Below, one piece after another: positions 9,018-18,475 of a stretch of DNA of 64,000 bases. Numbering within the stretch: position 1 is the first letter of the stretch; every line of letters begins with the position of its first letter. Under the pieces are notes generated by a model, which saw only the letters and a program-made list of their open reading frames with translations, was not told the origin of the DNA and made no database searches. The stretch is from NCBI RefSeq assembly GCF_018406645.1, contig NZ_AP024546.1, positions 1,054,001 through 1,118,000 of the forward strand, read 5' to 3'. The stretch is from Lysobacter helvus. Its GTDB lineage: Bacteria; Pseudomonadota; Gammaproteobacteria; Xanthomonadales; Xanthomonadaceae. A program made the position numbers and the translations under genes.

Positions 9018-10187
9018 TCACATCCAGACCAGGCCCGCCAACATCGTGAAGGCGGCACCGAAAGACAACAGAATGAAGTAGCAAAAACCGAGCAGGCAGT
9101 ATTTCAGCACGGTCATGGCCCAGCCTTGACCATAGACACGCTTCTGCATGAGCAGCAGGTACACCGGCATCCAGACCCACAACAGGACCTGGAGGAACTT
9201 GAAGACTCCGTGCAGGGCCGGCGCGAGCGCATCTTCCAGCGCCATCAGCAGGAATACCAGCAGGAGCGACAGGCACAGGAAGGCGTGGCTGTGCAGCGCC
9301 ACGATCAGGTGCTCCATGTAGAGCCGCCGCCTGAATGCGTACACGATCTTCAGCATCAGCGCGAAGATCGGCATCAGCACGAACAGCGTGGACGGCACCA
9401 CGCTGAGGACCGCGTCCTTCAGCAGGTTGGGGTCGCGCTGCATGCGATGGACGTTTTCCTTCGCGTGCCCGGCCATCTCGTTGAGCTTGCGGTTGGCGAA
9501 GTCCGGGAACCAGGGGACCTTGATGGGGTTGGTCCTGGCGTCCCACGGCTTGCCGTTGAAGGACAAATCCTCATCGTTGTCCTGCTCGGGCGCCTTGTTC
9601 CTGGCGGCATCGCCCGGCTTGACGGCCTTGAGTTCCGCGATGCGGCGGTCGGCCTTGGCGCGGATGGCGGTGGCGGCGGCATCCAGGCCCACGGATACGC
9701 CCGGCACGTCGCCGGTGTCGCGATGGGCTTTCTGCAGCTCGGCCAGCGTGGCGTCGCGGTTGCGGACGACCTCCTGCACCGTCTTCGCCGAGGCGATGGC
9801 GTCGTTGTTGCCGTCGCCGTCCATCTTCACGCCGCTGAAGTCGAGCGTGAACTGCGCGACGAAGAACGTGACGATGCTGAGGAACACGAACAGCCGCACC
9901 GGGCTGACATAGCGGACGCGGCGGCCTTCGAAATACTCGTGGCTCAGGTACCCGGGCTTGGAGAACAGCGGCCACAGCGTGCGGAAGACGCGCGCGTCGA
10001 TGTTGAGCACGCTGTCCAGGAAGTCCCCGATGATGCTGCTGAAATGGCGCACCAGGCCCTTCACCGGCTGGCCGCACCGGTAGCAGTGCTCGCCCAGCAA
10101 CGGGGTGCCGCAGTTCTGGCACGCGGCCTGCTGCGGTTCCGGTCGCATGCCTTCGTCGGGCGTGGCGGTGATGGTGGTGTCGCTCAT
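9018..10187 (-). CDS. DUF3667 domain-containing membrane protein
   Basis: A 389-residue protein. The N-terminus has a zinc-ribbon-like CQNCG ... CYRCGQP (residues about 23-40). This is followed by the DUF3667 core GLVRHFSSIIGDFLDSVLNID and a membrane segment RLFVFLSIVTFFVAQ. A charged periplasmic or cytosolic loop comes next, then a C-terminal cluster of about four hydrophobic helices. Function unknown. The ATG at 10187 was chosen because the upstream sequence in this frame is not protein-like. It is divergent from the MATE exporter and followed two bases later by the DUF4286-like gene. Confidence 0.8.
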   Translation of the reverse strand: MSDTTITATPDEGMRPEPQQAACQNCGTPLLGEHCYRCGQPVKGLVRHFSSIIGDFLDSVLNIDARVFRTLWPLFSKPGYLSHEYFEGRRVRYVSPVRLFVFLSIVTFFVAQFTLDFSGVKMDGDGNNDAIASAKTVQEVVRNRDATLAELQKAHRDTGDVPGVSVGLDAAATAIRAKADRRIAELKAVKPGDAARNKAPEQDNDEDLSFNGKPWDARTNPIKVPWFPDFANRKLNEMAGHAKENVHRMQRDPNLLKDAVLSVVPSTLFVLMPIFALMLKIVYAFRRRLYMEHLIVALHSHAFLCLSLLLVFLLMALEDALAPALHGVFKFLQVLLWVWMPVYLLLMQKRVYGQGWAMTVLKYCLLGFCYFILLSFGAAFTMLAGLVWM

Positions 10188-10278
10188 TGGGTCCCCTTGC
10201 TGGCCGGTAAGATAGCGACGCAGCGCGACCCGGCGCCACCTCGATCGCGCCTGCCCCTTCCGGATCAAGCTCTTCCGC

Positions 10279-11673
10279 ATGGCTTCCCCACCCCCGCCGC
10301 CGCGCTTTGCGCGTGAACTGCGCACCAGCGCGACGCTTGCCGCGCCGCTGGTGCTCGGGCACCTGTCGACCGGCCTGATCGGGTTCGTGGACAGCGTGAT
10401 CGCGGGCCACCACGGGACCGACACGCTGGCGGCGGTGGCCGTGGGCACCGCGTTGTTCTGGCTGCCGATGATGGTGCCGATGGGCACGCTGATGGCGTTG
10501 CCGCCCTCCGTGTCGCAGCTGGACGGCGCCGGACGCCGCGACGAGATCGCCCCGCTGTTCCGCCAGGCGTTGTGGCTGGCGGCGGCGCTGGGCCTCGTAT
10601 TGGCGCTGTTCCTCACGGTCGTGACCCATGCGCTCGCGCCGATGGGCATCGCCCCGGACATCCGCCCCGGGGCCATCGCCTTCCTGCACGGCATCCGCTG
10701 GGGCGTGCCCGCGCTGACGCTGTACCTGTGCATGCGCTACCTCAGCGACGGCCTGCACTGGACGCTGCCGACGATGGTGCTCGGCTTCGGCGGCCTCGTC
10801 GTGCTCGTGCCGCTGGGCTACGCGCTGACCTGGGGCGTGGGCGGATTGCCGGAACTCGGCGCGGGCGGGCTCGGCATCGCCTCGGCCGTGATGATGTGGT
10901 GCCAGGCAATCGCGTTCGCGCTGTACCTGCTGCGTTCGAAGCGTTTCGCACCGCTGCACCTGTTCGCGCAATTCGATCCGCCGCGATGGGACACGCTGCG
11001 CACGCTGTTGCGCACGGGCCTGCCGATCGGCGTGACGGTGCTGATGGAAGGCGGCTTGTTCATCGCGACCGCGTTGCTCATCGGTCGCCTCGGCGGCGTG
11101 CCGGTGGCCGCGCACCAGATCGCGATCAACGTGGCGAGCCTGTGTTTCATGATCCCGTTCGGCCTGGCCGAAGCCACCACCGTGCGCGTCGGGCATGCAA
11201 TGGGCCGCGGCGATCGCGAGGGCGTGCGGCGCGCGGCGTTCGCGGGGTATGCGCTGATGTTCGCGACGCAGGCGCTGTCGGGCGTGTTGCTGCTGTCGGG
11301 CAACCACGCGCTCGCGGGGCTCTACACGCGCGACACGGCGGTGGCGATGCTCGCGGCCAACCTGTTGTTGTATGCAGCGGCGTTCCAGTTCCCCGACGGC
11401 GTGCAGGTGTTGTCGGCCGGCGCGCTGCGCGGCCTGCGCGACACGCAGCGCCCGATGCTGCTCGCCGCGTTCGCGTACTGGGGCGTCGGCATGCCGCTGG
11501 GCGCCGGGCTCGGGCTGGGCCTGGGCTGGGGACCGCAGGGCATGTGGATCGGCCTGATCGTGGGCCTGTCCGTCGCGGCCCTCCTCCTGTCGGCCCGCTT
11601 CTTGCGCAGTTCGCGCCGCATCCCCATGGAAGCAGGGACGCCATCCCCCGTCGCCATGACCGACGGCGCATGA
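10279..11673 (+). CDS. MATE family multidrug efflux transporter (NorM-like)
   Basis: A 464-residue inner-membrane antiporter of the multidrug and toxic compound extrusion family, exporting cationic drugs in exchange for Na+ or H+. Twelve hydrophobic helices are visible in two similar halves. MATE features include APLVLGHLSTGLIGFVDSVIAG in helix 1 (split here by family-typical polar residues) and VAAHQIAINVASLCFMIPFGLAEA at the start of the second half. The length is normal. The substrate cannot be read from sequence. It starts 91 bp from the divergent DUF3667 gene. Confidence 0.92.
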   Translation: MASPPPPPRFARELRTSATLAAPLVLGHLSTGLIGFVDSVIAGHHGTDTLAAVAVGTALFWLPMMVPMGTLMALPPSVSQLDGAGRRDEIAPLFRQALWLAAALGLVLALFLTVVTHALAPMGIAPDIRPGAIAFLHGIRWGVPALTLYLCMRYLSDGLHWTLPTMVLGFGGLVVLVPLGYALTWGVGGLPELGAGGLGIASAVMMWCQAIAFALYLLRSKRFAPLHLFAQFDPPRWDTLRTLLRTGLPIGVTVLMEGGLFIATALLIGRLGGVPVAAHQIAINVASLCFMIPFGLAEATTVRVGHAMGRGDREGVRRAAFAGYALMFATQALSGVLLLSGNHALAGLYTRDTAVAMLAANLLLYAAAFQFPDGVQVLSAGALRGLRDTQRPMLLAAFAYWGVGMPLGAGLGLGLGWGPQGMWIGLIVGLSVAALLLSARFLRSSRRIPMEAGTPSPVAMTDGA

Positions 11674-11750
11674 ATCGCACACACGCCACCCGTTAGGCTG
11701 GCGGTCCAACGTTGTCCCACGGGCGCACGCGCCCGCCCCGGAGCCTTGCC

Positions 11751-13649
11751 ATGAACGAAGTGCGTCGCCGCGGTCCCATCGCCAGCCTGTTCGTGTGGCT
11801 GTGGGATGCGATGAACTTCACCCGCCGCCTCGTCTTCAACATCGTCTTCTTCAGCCTGGCGTTCCTGCTGATCGTGTTGTTGTTCTCCGGCGGCGGGCTG
11901 CGCCCGCTCGAGTCGCGCACCACGCTCGTCATCGCGCCGGAAGGCCGCCTGGTCGAGCAGTTCAGCAGCGACACCGCCAGCCGCGCGCTCGCGCATGCGC
12001 TGGGCGACGACCGCGACGAGGAAATCCAGCTGCGCGACCTGCTGCGCGCGCTCGATGCGGCCCGCACCGACAAGCGCATCGAACGCGTGTTCCTGCGCGT
12101 GGATCGCCTGCAGCCGTCCGGCTATGCGTCGATGCGCGAAGTCGCCGCGGCGCTCGCGCGCCTGCGCGCGTCGGGCAAGCCCGTCGTCGCGTTCGGCGAG
12201 AGCTTCGTGCAGGAGCAGTATTTGCTCGCCGCGCAGGCCGACGAGGTGTACCTGGATCCGATGGGCGGCCTGGTGCTCGAAGGCCTCGATCGCTATCGCC
12301 AGTACTACCGCGAAGGCCTGCAGGAAAAACTCGGCGTCGACGTGCACCTGTTCAAGGTCGGCGAATTCAAGTCGGCGGCCGAACCCTACGTGCTCGATGC
12401 CGCCTCGCCGCAGGCGAAGGAAGCCGACCTGTTCTGGATGAACGACGTGTGGCAGCGGTATCTGTCCGACGTCGCCAAGGCGCGCAAGCTGTCGCCGAAG
12501 GACCTCGCCGCCGGCATCGACACGATGCCCGAAGGCATCGCCGCCGCGCGCGGCGACCTGGCGCGCTACGCGTTGCAGCAGAAGCTCGTCGACGGGTTGA
12601 AGACGCAGGAAGACGTCGACGACCTGCTGATCCAACGCGGCGTCGCCGACGCGGATGCCGAAGGCGGATTCCGCCAGGTGTCGCTCGACACGTACCTGCG
12701 CCACATCGATCCGGGCCTGCCGTCCACCGATCCGCGTCCGCAGGTGGCCGTGGTCGTGGCCGCGGGCGAAATCAGCGGCGGCGAACAACCGCCGGGCAGC
12801 ATCGGTGGCGTGTCCACCGCGGCGTTGCTACGCGAAGCGCGCGACGACGAGAACGTCAAGGCGCTCGTGCTGCGCGTGGATTCGCCCGGCGGCGAAGTGT
12901 TCGCGTCCGAGCAGATCCGTCGCGAAATCGTCGCGCTCAAGGAAGCCGGCAAGCCCGTCGTCGTCTCGATGGGCGACCTGGCCGCGTCGGGCGGCTACTG
13001 GATCTCGATGAACGCCGATCGCATCTACGCCGATCCCTCGACGATCACCGGCTCCATCGGCATCTTCGGCCTCATCCCCACGCTGCCGCGCGCGCTCGAC
13101 AAGATCGGCGTGCATACCGATGGCGTCGGCACCACGCGTTTCGCGGGCGCCTTCGACATCACGCGTCCGCTGGACCCGGCCGTCGGCGACGTCATCCAGT
13201 CGGTCATCGACAAGGGCTATCGCGATTTCACCGGCCGCGTCGCGCAGGCGCGCAAGCAGAGCGTCGAGGAGATCGACGCCATCGCGCGCGGTCGCGTGTG
13301 GACCGGCGCGCAGGCGAAGGAACGCGGGCTCGTCGATGATTTCGGTGGCTTGCAGACCGCGATCGACGATGCCGCCAAGCGCGCGAAGCTCGGCAAGCCC
13401 GATGCGTACCGCGTGCGCTACATCGAACGCGAAGTCACGCCGTTCGAGCGCTTCTTCGCCAGCATGGTCGAAAGCCGCGCCGGTGCGGCGTGGTTGCGCG
13501 AGTCTTCGTTCGCGCAGGGCGTGGCGCGCACGATGGTCGCGCGCAGCCTGCCGAACGTGGATGCGGACCTGAAACTGCTGGACGCCGCGATGCAGCGTCG
13601 CCCCGGCGCGCCGGTGAAGGCGCTGGCGTACTGCTTCTGCCGCCTCTGA
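11751..13649 (+). CDS. sppA: Signal peptide peptidase SppA, 67K type
   Basis: Inner-membrane serine protease that degrades cleaved signal peptides in the periplasm. The 632-residue product has an N-terminal membrane anchor (FTRRLVFNIVFFSLAFLLIVLLF, in two parts) and two tandem SppA/S49 domains. The general-base lysine is at K207 in VGEFKSAAEP. The nucleophile is S413 in MGDLAASGGYW. Spacing matches the E. coli Ser-Lys dyad split between the two domains. An upstream in-frame start would add 13 residues and is not needed. Confidence 0.95.
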   Translation: MNEVRRRGPIASLFVWLWDAMNFTRRLVFNIVFFSLAFLLIVLLFSGGGLRPLESRTTLVIAPEGRLVEQFSSDTASRALAHALGDDRDEEIQLRDLLRALDAARTDKRIERVFLRVDRLQPSGYASMREVAAALARLRASGKPVVAFGESFVQEQYLLAAQADEVYLDPMGGLVLEGLDRYRQYYREGLQEKLGVDVHLFKVGEFKSAAEPYVLDAASPQAKEADLFWMNDVWQRYLSDVAKARKLSPKDLAAGIDTMPEGIAAARGDLARYALQQKLVDGLKTQEDVDDLLIQRGVADADAEGGFRQVSLDTYLRHIDPGLPSTDPRPQVAVVVAAGEISGGEQPPGSIGGVSTAALLREARDDENVKALVLRVDSPGGEVFASEQIRREIVALKEAGKPVVVSMGDLAASGGYWISMNADRIYADPSTITGSIGIFGLIPTLPRALDKIGVHTDGVGTTRFAGAFDITRPLDPAVGDVIQSVIDKGYRDFTGRVAQARKQSVEEIDAIARGRVWTGAQAKERGLVDDFGGLQTAIDDAAKRAKLGKPDAYRVRYIEREVTPFERFFASMVESRAGAAWLRESSFAQGVARTMVARSLPNVDADLKLLDAAMQRRPGAPVKALAYCFCRL

Positions 13650-13670
13650 GCCGGCAACGCTGATCGCAAC

Positions 13671-13695
13671 GCGACGACGCTTACTGCGTCGTCGC
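13671..13695. terminator. Perfect 10-bp hairpin between convergent genes
   Basis: GCGACGACGC-TTACT-GCGTCGTCGC. The loop carries the TAA stop of the reverse-strand lipoprotein gene. There is no T run, so terminator function for sppA and the lipoprotein gene is only plausible. Confidence 0.5.
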
Positions 13696-13962
13696 CGCCG
13701 CCGGATCCTCGCCCGCCATCTGCGCGTCGATCGAGGCCTGCTGTTGCTTCGCCGCTTCCAGCGTCACGGCTTCGGCCGACTTCGCCTTGTTGATCGGCGC
13801 CTGGATCGAATCGCGCAACGCGTGCGGGTTGCCGTAGGGACGTTCGGCCTGCGCGGTGGGTTCCGGCGGGCGGTCCTTGTCCGGCGGCGCGGGCTTGGAG
13901 CACGCGGTGCAGGCCAGTACCAGGCAAAGCGCGGCGAACATCGGGACAGCAGGTCGCTTCAT
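13681..13962 (-). CDS. Small lipoprotein, unknown function
   Basis: A 93-residue protein with a lipobox ([10 protein letters not shown], cleavage before one of the cysteines). A proline-rich segment ([18 protein letters not shown]) follows, then a helical Lys/Ala/Gln region. No known domain was recognised. The ATG at 13962 sits directly before the signal sequence; an ATG three codons earlier is possible. It is convergent with sppA and divergent from the SDR gene. It probably sits at the inner face of the outer membrane. Confidence 0.7.
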   Translation of the reverse strand: MKRPAVPMFAALCLVLACTACSKPAPPDKDRPPEPTAQAERPYGNPHALRDSIQAPINKAKSAEAVTLEAAKQQQASIDAQMAGEDPAAATTQ

Positions 13963-14026
13963 TGCAGGCATCCGGTGGGCGGGCGCGGCTATGCTACGCC
14001 GGACTCGGAATCGCGGGGCAACACGC

Positions 14027-14803
14027 ATGGATCCCAAGCGCTGGCGGCTGGACGGACAGCTGGCCCTGGTGACGGGCGGCAGCGCGGGCATCGGCCGCGC
14101 CATCGCGCGCGAACTGCTCGGCTTCGGCGCCGACGTGCTGCTCGCCGCGCGCGACGCCACCGCGCTGGAATCGGCCCGCATGGAACTGGCCGAGGATTTC
14201 CCGGAACGCGACGTGCAAGGCTTCGTCGCCGACGTGGCCGAGGACGAGCAACGCCGCGAATTGCTCGACTGGGTCGAAGACTTCGGCGAAGGCCTGCACA
14301 TCCTGGTCAACAACGCCGGCGGCAACCTCACGCGCGCGGCAGTGGAATACACCGAAGAGGAATGGCGGCAGATCTTCGAGATCAACCTGTTCTCCGCCTT
14401 CGAACTCTCGCGCTACGCGCACCCGCTGCTGACGAAGCACGCCGCGTCCGCCATCGTGAATGTCGGCAGCGTATCGGGCAGCACGCACGTGCGCAGCGGC
14501 GCGCCCTACGGCATGGCCAAGGCGGCGATGCACCAGATGACGCGCAACCTCGCGGTGGAATGGGCCGAGGACGGCGTGCGCGTCAACGCGGTCGCGCCCT
14601 GGTACATCCGCACGCGCCGCACGCAAACCAAGCTCTCCGATCCGGATTACCTGGACGAAGTGCTGCTGCGCACGCCCATCGGGCGCATCGGCGAACCGGA
14701 GGAAGTCGCGGGCGCGGTCGCGTTCCTGTGCCTGCCCGCGTCGAGTTACGTCACCGGCGAATGCATCGCGGTGGACGGGGGTTTCCTGCGCTACGGCTTC
14801 TGA
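14027..14803 (+). CDS. Short-chain dehydrogenase/reductase, tropinone-reductase-like
   Basis: A 258-residue NAD(P)-dependent oxidoreductase. The cofactor motif TGGSAGIG, the structural motif NNAGG and the catalytic S-x12-Y-x3-K arrangement ([22 protein letters not shown]) are all present. The C-terminus [12 protein letters not shown] is typical of classical SDRs. The similarity pattern ([30 protein letters not shown]) is that of the plant tropinone-reductase-like group, but the substrate cannot be inferred. It is a single gene, not visibly part of an operon. Confidence 0.9.
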   Translation: MDPKRWRLDGQLALVTGGSAGIGRAIARELLGFGADVLLAARDATALESARMELAEDFPERDVQGFVADVAEDEQRRELLDWVEDFGEGLHILVNNAGGNLTRAAVEYTEEEWRQIFEINLFSAFELSRYAHPLLTKHAASAIVNVGSVSGSTHVRSGAPYGMAKAAMHQMTRNLAVEWAEDGVRVNAVAPWYIRTRRTQTKLSDPDYLDEVLLRTPIGRIGEPEEVAGAVAFLCLPASSYVTGECIAVDGGFLRYGF

Positions 14804-14896
14804 GCCGCGGCCCGACCTGACGAACGGTCGCGCGGTTTCACCCGCCGCTGCCGGTGCGCGTCGCACGATCGCCGGGCCCCCGCGCGGAGTGACGCC

Positions 14897-16669
14897 ATGC
14901 TGCGGTTGTCCGATCGGTTTCCCCGCATCGCGAACCTCCTCCAGGCCGCGGCGCTCGCGTGCCTGGTGACGATGCTCGCCGGTTGTCCCGGCAGTGGCAG
15001 CGCGACCAGCAGCGGGCTGATGGTGAGCGTGGGTAACCAGCCCCCGGTGTTCACCTCCGCGGCCGCGGTCGCCGTGCTCGAAGACTCGGCGGGCACGATC
15101 TACACCGCGACCGCGAGCGACATGGACGGCAACCCGGTGACGTTCTCGAAGGTGGGCGGCGCGGACGCGGCGTTGTTCAACCTGACGGCCGCAGGCGCGC
15201 TGTCGTTCATCACGCCGCCCAATTTCGAAGCGCCCACCGACAGCGATGGCAACAATGTGTACGTCGTGACGATCGGCGCGAGCGATGGGATCTCGACGAC
15301 CACGCTCACCGTGTCGATCAGCGTCACCGATCGCGAGAGCGTGGCCTTCCGCGTGCGCCGCGTGGTGACGGGCATGGCCTCGCCGGTGTTGCTCGCGCCG
15401 GTGCCCGACAACTCGGGCCGCGTGTTCGTCGGCGAGCTCGCGGGGCGCATCCGCATCCTGCAGCCGTCCAACGGCACGTTCGATGCGGTGGATTTCCTCG
15501 ACCTGCGCGGGCAGCTCTCCACCAACGGCGAACGCGGCCTGCTGGGCTTCGCGACCGCGCCGGACTTCGCGACGACGGGCGTGTTCTACGTGTTCGTGAC
15601 CGATCCGGTCGGCACCATCGAAGTGCGGCGCTATCGCACGACCGCGGCGGATCGCGACATCGCGGACCCGACCTCGATGCAACTTGTGCTGCGCCAGCCG
15701 CACCCGCGCTCCAACCACAACGGCGGCTGGCTCGGCTTCGGGCCCGACGGGATGCTGTACATCGCAATCGGCGACGGTGGCGGCTCCGGCGATCCCGACA
15801 ACAACGGGCAGGACCGCAATACCTGGCTCGGCAAGATCCTGCGCGTGGATGTGTCGGTGGACCAGTTCCCGGGCGATCCCACGCGCAACTACGGCATCCC
15901 GGCGGGCAATCCGTTCGCGGGCGTGGGCGGCGCGCCGGAAATCTGGGCGTACGGCTTGCGCAATCCGTTCCGCAACAGCTTCGATGCGCAGACCGGGAAT
16001 CTGTTCATCGGCGACGTCGGCGAAGATGCGATCGAGGAAGTGGACCTGATGCGGCCCACCGATGGCGGCGCGAATTTCGGCTGGTCGTTGCTGGAAGGCA
16101 CGCAACCGTTCAAGGGCAGCGCGTCCGCCGGGCTCGTGCCACCGGTCGCGCGGTATTCGCACGGCACCGGCACGCGCGAAGGGTCGACGGTGATCGGCGG
16201 CGTGGTGTATCGCGGGCCGGTGGATTCATTGCGCGGGCAATACATCTTCGCGGACTTCATCCGGCCGAACGTGTGGTCGGTGCCGGTCGATTCCCTGATC
16301 CCCGGCACGACGCTGCCGAGCGACGCATTCACCGTGCGCAACACGGACTTCGCGCCGGACGTGGGCGCCTTCAACAACATCGCCTCGTTCGGCACGGACC
16401 AGGCGGGGAACGTGTACTTCGTCGACCTCGACGGCGACATCTTCGTCCTCGAAGCCGCACCGCCCGTGACCTCGCCCTTGCAAAGCGCGCGCGCGTCACG
16501 CACGCCACGCACCGCGGCGCAGGCACCGGCGCGCCATTTCTGCGTGGAAGCCTGGAACGGGCGCACCGTGCGCTGGGCGGGACAGACCATGATCCTCGGC
16601 GGCGAAGGCTTCGCCTGCGTGCGGAAGCATTACGAAGCAATGCGCGCGCAAGCGCAGCCACGTGACTGA
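14897..16669 (+). CDS. PQQ-dependent sugar dehydrogenase-type lipoprotein with cadherin-like N-domain
   Basis: A 590-residue exported lipoprotein (lipobox MLAGC). Residues about 45-145 form a cadherin-like repeat (NQPPVFTSAAAVAVLED ... NNVYVVTIGASDG). The rest is a six-bladed propeller of the glucose/sorbosone dehydrogenase family. Its signatures are NHNGGWLGFGPDGMLYIAIGDGG, GKILRVDV, YGLRNPFR and EEVDLM. Such enzymes oxidise soluble sugars with pyrroloquinoline quinone, but many relatives are uncharacterised. A C-terminal tail of about 60 residues with two cysteines lies beyond the propeller. A strong terminator follows. Confidence 0.85.
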   Translation: MLRLSDRFPRIANLLQAAALACLVTMLAGCPGSGSATSSGLMVSVGNQPPVFTSAAAVAVLEDSAGTIYTATASDMDGNPVTFSKVGGADAALFNLTAAGALSFITPPNFEAPTDSDGNNVYVVTIGASDGISTTTLTVSISVTDRESVAFRVRRVVTGMASPVLLAPVPDNSGRVFVGELAGRIRILQPSNGTFDAVDFLDLRGQLSTNGERGLLGFATAPDFATTGVFYVFVTDPVGTIEVRRYRTTAADRDIADPTSMQLVLRQPHPRSNHNGGWLGFGPDGMLYIAIGDGGGSGDPDNNGQDRNTWLGKILRVDVSVDQFPGDPTRNYGIPAGNPFAGVGGAPEIWAYGLRNPFRNSFDAQTGNLFIGDVGEDAIEEVDLMRPTDGGANFGWSLLEGTQPFKGSASAGLVPPVARYSHGTGTREGSTVIGGVVYRGPVDSLRGQYIFADFIRPNVWSVPVDSLIPGTTLPSDAFTVRNTDFAPDVGAFNNIASFGTDQAGNVYFVDLDGDIFVLEAAPPVTSPLQSARASRTPRTAAQAPARHFCVEAWNGRTVRWAGQTMILGGEGFACVRKHYEAMRAQAQPRD

Positions 16670-16689
16670 ATAGCGGGATGCGCACATGA

Positions 16690-16712
16690 AAACGCCCGCG
16701 ATGCGGGCGTTT
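16690..16712. terminator. Bidirectional Rho-independent terminator
   Basis: AAACGCCCGC-GAT-GCGGGCGTTT: a perfect 10-bp stem with flanking A and T runs, between the convergent sugar dehydrogenase and KGG genes. Confidence 0.9.
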
Positions 16713-16737
16713 CCTTTGAACCAACCTGGCCTGCCGC

Positions 16738-16962
16738 TCAGGGGTTCTGGGGTTCTTCGGGAGTGAGTTTGCGGTTGCCGCCGCCGGAGGCTTCGCCACC
16801 CTTGCGGCCGATCGCCGACATGTGTTCACGATCTCGGCTCACCGCTTCGCCGCCCTTCTGCGCGATCTTGCGCTGCGTTTCCGGATCCATGCTCGCGAAT
16901 CCGCGATTGCTCGTGCGGCTGATGTTGTTGTTGGTGGTGGTGCCGGGAGTCTGGTTCGCCAT
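16738..16962 (-). CDS. KGG domain (con-10/YciG-type) stress protein
   Basis: A 74-residue hydrophilic protein with two KGG repeats (DPETQRKIAQKGGEAVSRD and MSAIGRKGGEASGG). Proteins of this type are small, disordered, general-stress or late-growth proteins. A strong Shine-Dalgarno (GAGGTGA) stands six bases before the ATG. No catalytic function is expected. Confidence 0.85.
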   Translation of the reverse strand: MANQTPGTTTNNNISRTSNRGFASMDPETQRKIAQKGGEAVSRDREHMSAIGRKGGEASGGGNRKLTPEEPQNP

Positions 16963-17086
16963 GCGTCTTCACCTCGGGGGTTGGTGGAGGGAATGGCGAC
17001 CATAGGGAACCGTCGGTTAGGCAAATGCTTGGACGAGGTCAAGAAAAAGTAACGCGGCGCAATTCATCAAACTTCGCGCAACGCGT

Positions 17087-17716
17087 TCAGCGACAACTGC
17101 TGTCCACGTAATCGGCGAGGCGCTTGTCATATTCGGCCTTGCGTGCGGTCTTCTCCGACGGTGCCGCGTAGGTCATGCGGAAGCGCGCTTCATCCACGCG
17201 ACGCGACCACGCGGCGCACAGGGCGTCTCCTTCGATCGCGGTGCACGTATCGCGCTTGACTTCGCACGCGGCGCCCGCGCCGAAGGAGGGATTGCCGTCC
17301 AGGCCCGTCGTGTTCAGGGGCGCGCAACGCGCTTCAGGTTCGGCGGTGTCGCTGAGGTAGACCTCCGATTCCCACGTCTTGCATTCGAACAGGGGCGGCG
17401 GGGGCTTGCGTTCTGCGACGGGGACGGTGGGTTCCGGCAATTGTTCGCTGACGGGGCCGCGCACCAGTTCGAACTGCGCGCCCGGCGGCGGGAGGCTCTT
17501 CGGCGGCTCTGCAGCGGCGCGTTTTGGCGGCGGCGCGGCGGTGGGCACCTCGCCGATCTTGCGGATTTCCTGCTTCATGCCCGGGCCGCAGGGCACGTCG
17601 TTCTGCATCGTGACCGCGCCCTTGGCGTCGGTGCAGCGATAGATGGTGGTGGCGCGCGCGGTGACGCTGCACAGCGCGAGGCACGAAGCAACGATGAACA
17701 GGGGGAGGCGGGGCAT
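17087..17716 (-). CDS. DUF4124 domain-containing exported protein
   Basis: A 209-residue protein with a Sec signal (LFIVASCLALCSVTARA) and then the DUF4124 segment TIYRCTDAKGAVTMQNDVPC at residues about 24-43. A proline-rich linker and a C-terminal part with six or more cysteines follow, suggesting disulfides in the periplasm. Function unknown. The next gene downstream of its promoter side (17741-18424) is a paralogue with the same architecture, so this looks like a tandem duplication. Confidence 0.8.
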   Translation of the reverse strand: MPRLPLFIVASCLALCSVTARATTIYRCTDAKGAVTMQNDVPCGPGMKQEIRKIGEVPTAAPPPKRAAAEPPKSLPPPGAQFELVRGPVSEQLPEPTVPVAERKPPPPLFECKTWESEVYLSDTAEPEARCAPLNTTGLDGNPSFGAGAACEVKRDTCTAIEGDALCAAWSRRVDEARFRMTYAAPSEKTARKAEYDKRLADYVDSSCR

Positions 17717-17740
17717 GCGCGGAGCCTAGCGCAAGCGCGG

Positions 17741-18424
17741 TCAGTGCGCGCTGCAGTCCTGCTCGATGCGCGCGTTGAGGCTGCGTTCTTCGACGCGCAG
17801 CACATCGCGTTCGCTGGGCATCGCGTTGAAGAAGCGGGTACGGATTTCCTCGCGGCGGTCTCGGATGCGGTCGCACACGTCGGCCTGCGGCAACGCGTAG
17901 CAGGTGTCCTGCACGTACGTGCCGGCGCCGTAGGCCGCGGGCGAGATGTACGGGCCGGACACGGAATGCGATCCGCCGGAGATCGACATGTTGCCGTTGC
18001 TCAACGCGAACCCCGCACCGGAATGGTGGCCGGGAATCGCATAGACGGGATAGCCGAGCGTCCACAGCGGCACCCAGCGCGGATTGCCCTCGTCGGTTTC
18101 GCTGGTGTAACGCACGTTGTCCGGCGTGATGCATTCGTACAACGGGCGCGGCTGGTAGATGACGGTGGTGCGTTCGCGGGGCGCGGGCGCTTCCACGGGT
18201 GCGGGGCGCGCTTGCGGTGCGCGCGGTGCGGCGTCGACCGGGCGGGCCATCGTGCGTGTTTCCTGTTTCTCGCCCGCCGCGCATGGCGAATCGCGCAGGG
18301 TGACGTGGCCCTTGGCGTCGATGCAGCGGTAGATCGTCACGTCGGCGGCGAAGGCGCGCACGGGGACGGCGCTCGCAAGGCCTGCGAGGACCAGGGCGGC
18401 GACGAGGCGGGGGGTCGACTGCAT
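17741..18424 (-). CDS. DUF4124 domain-containing exported protein (paralogue)
   Basis: A 227-residue protein with a signal peptide ending in VRAFAA and the DUF4124 segment VTIYRCIDAKGHVTLRDSPC. A Pro/Ala linker and a region rich in Gly, Tyr and Ser follow, including an ICDRIRDRREEIRTRFFNAM-like helix (CDRIRDRREEI). The start is the ATG at 18424, directly before the signal peptide. It lies 24 bp upstream of its paralogue and was probably cotranscribed with it. Function unknown. Confidence 0.8.
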   Translation of the reverse strand: MQSTPRLVAALVLAGLASAVPVRAFAADVTIYRCIDAKGHVTLRDSPCAAGEKQETRTMARPVDAAPRAPQARPAPVEAPAPRERTTVIYQPRPLYECITPDNVRYTSETDEGNPRWVPLWTLGYPVYAIPGHHSGAGFALSNGNMSISGGSHSVSGPYISPAAYGAGTYVQDTCYALPQADVCDRIRDRREEIRTRFFNAMPSERDVLRVEERSLNARIEQDCSAH

Positions 18425-18475
18425 GCGCGCATCTTGCGCCTGCCGATGGCCGTGCAACAGGGGGTGGCGCGTGGC

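Noticed and set aside
13994-16162. 722-codon reverse frame over the SDR and sugar dehydrogenase genes
   Set aside because: Arg/His/Ala-rich product without motifs, opposite two genes with clear signatures.
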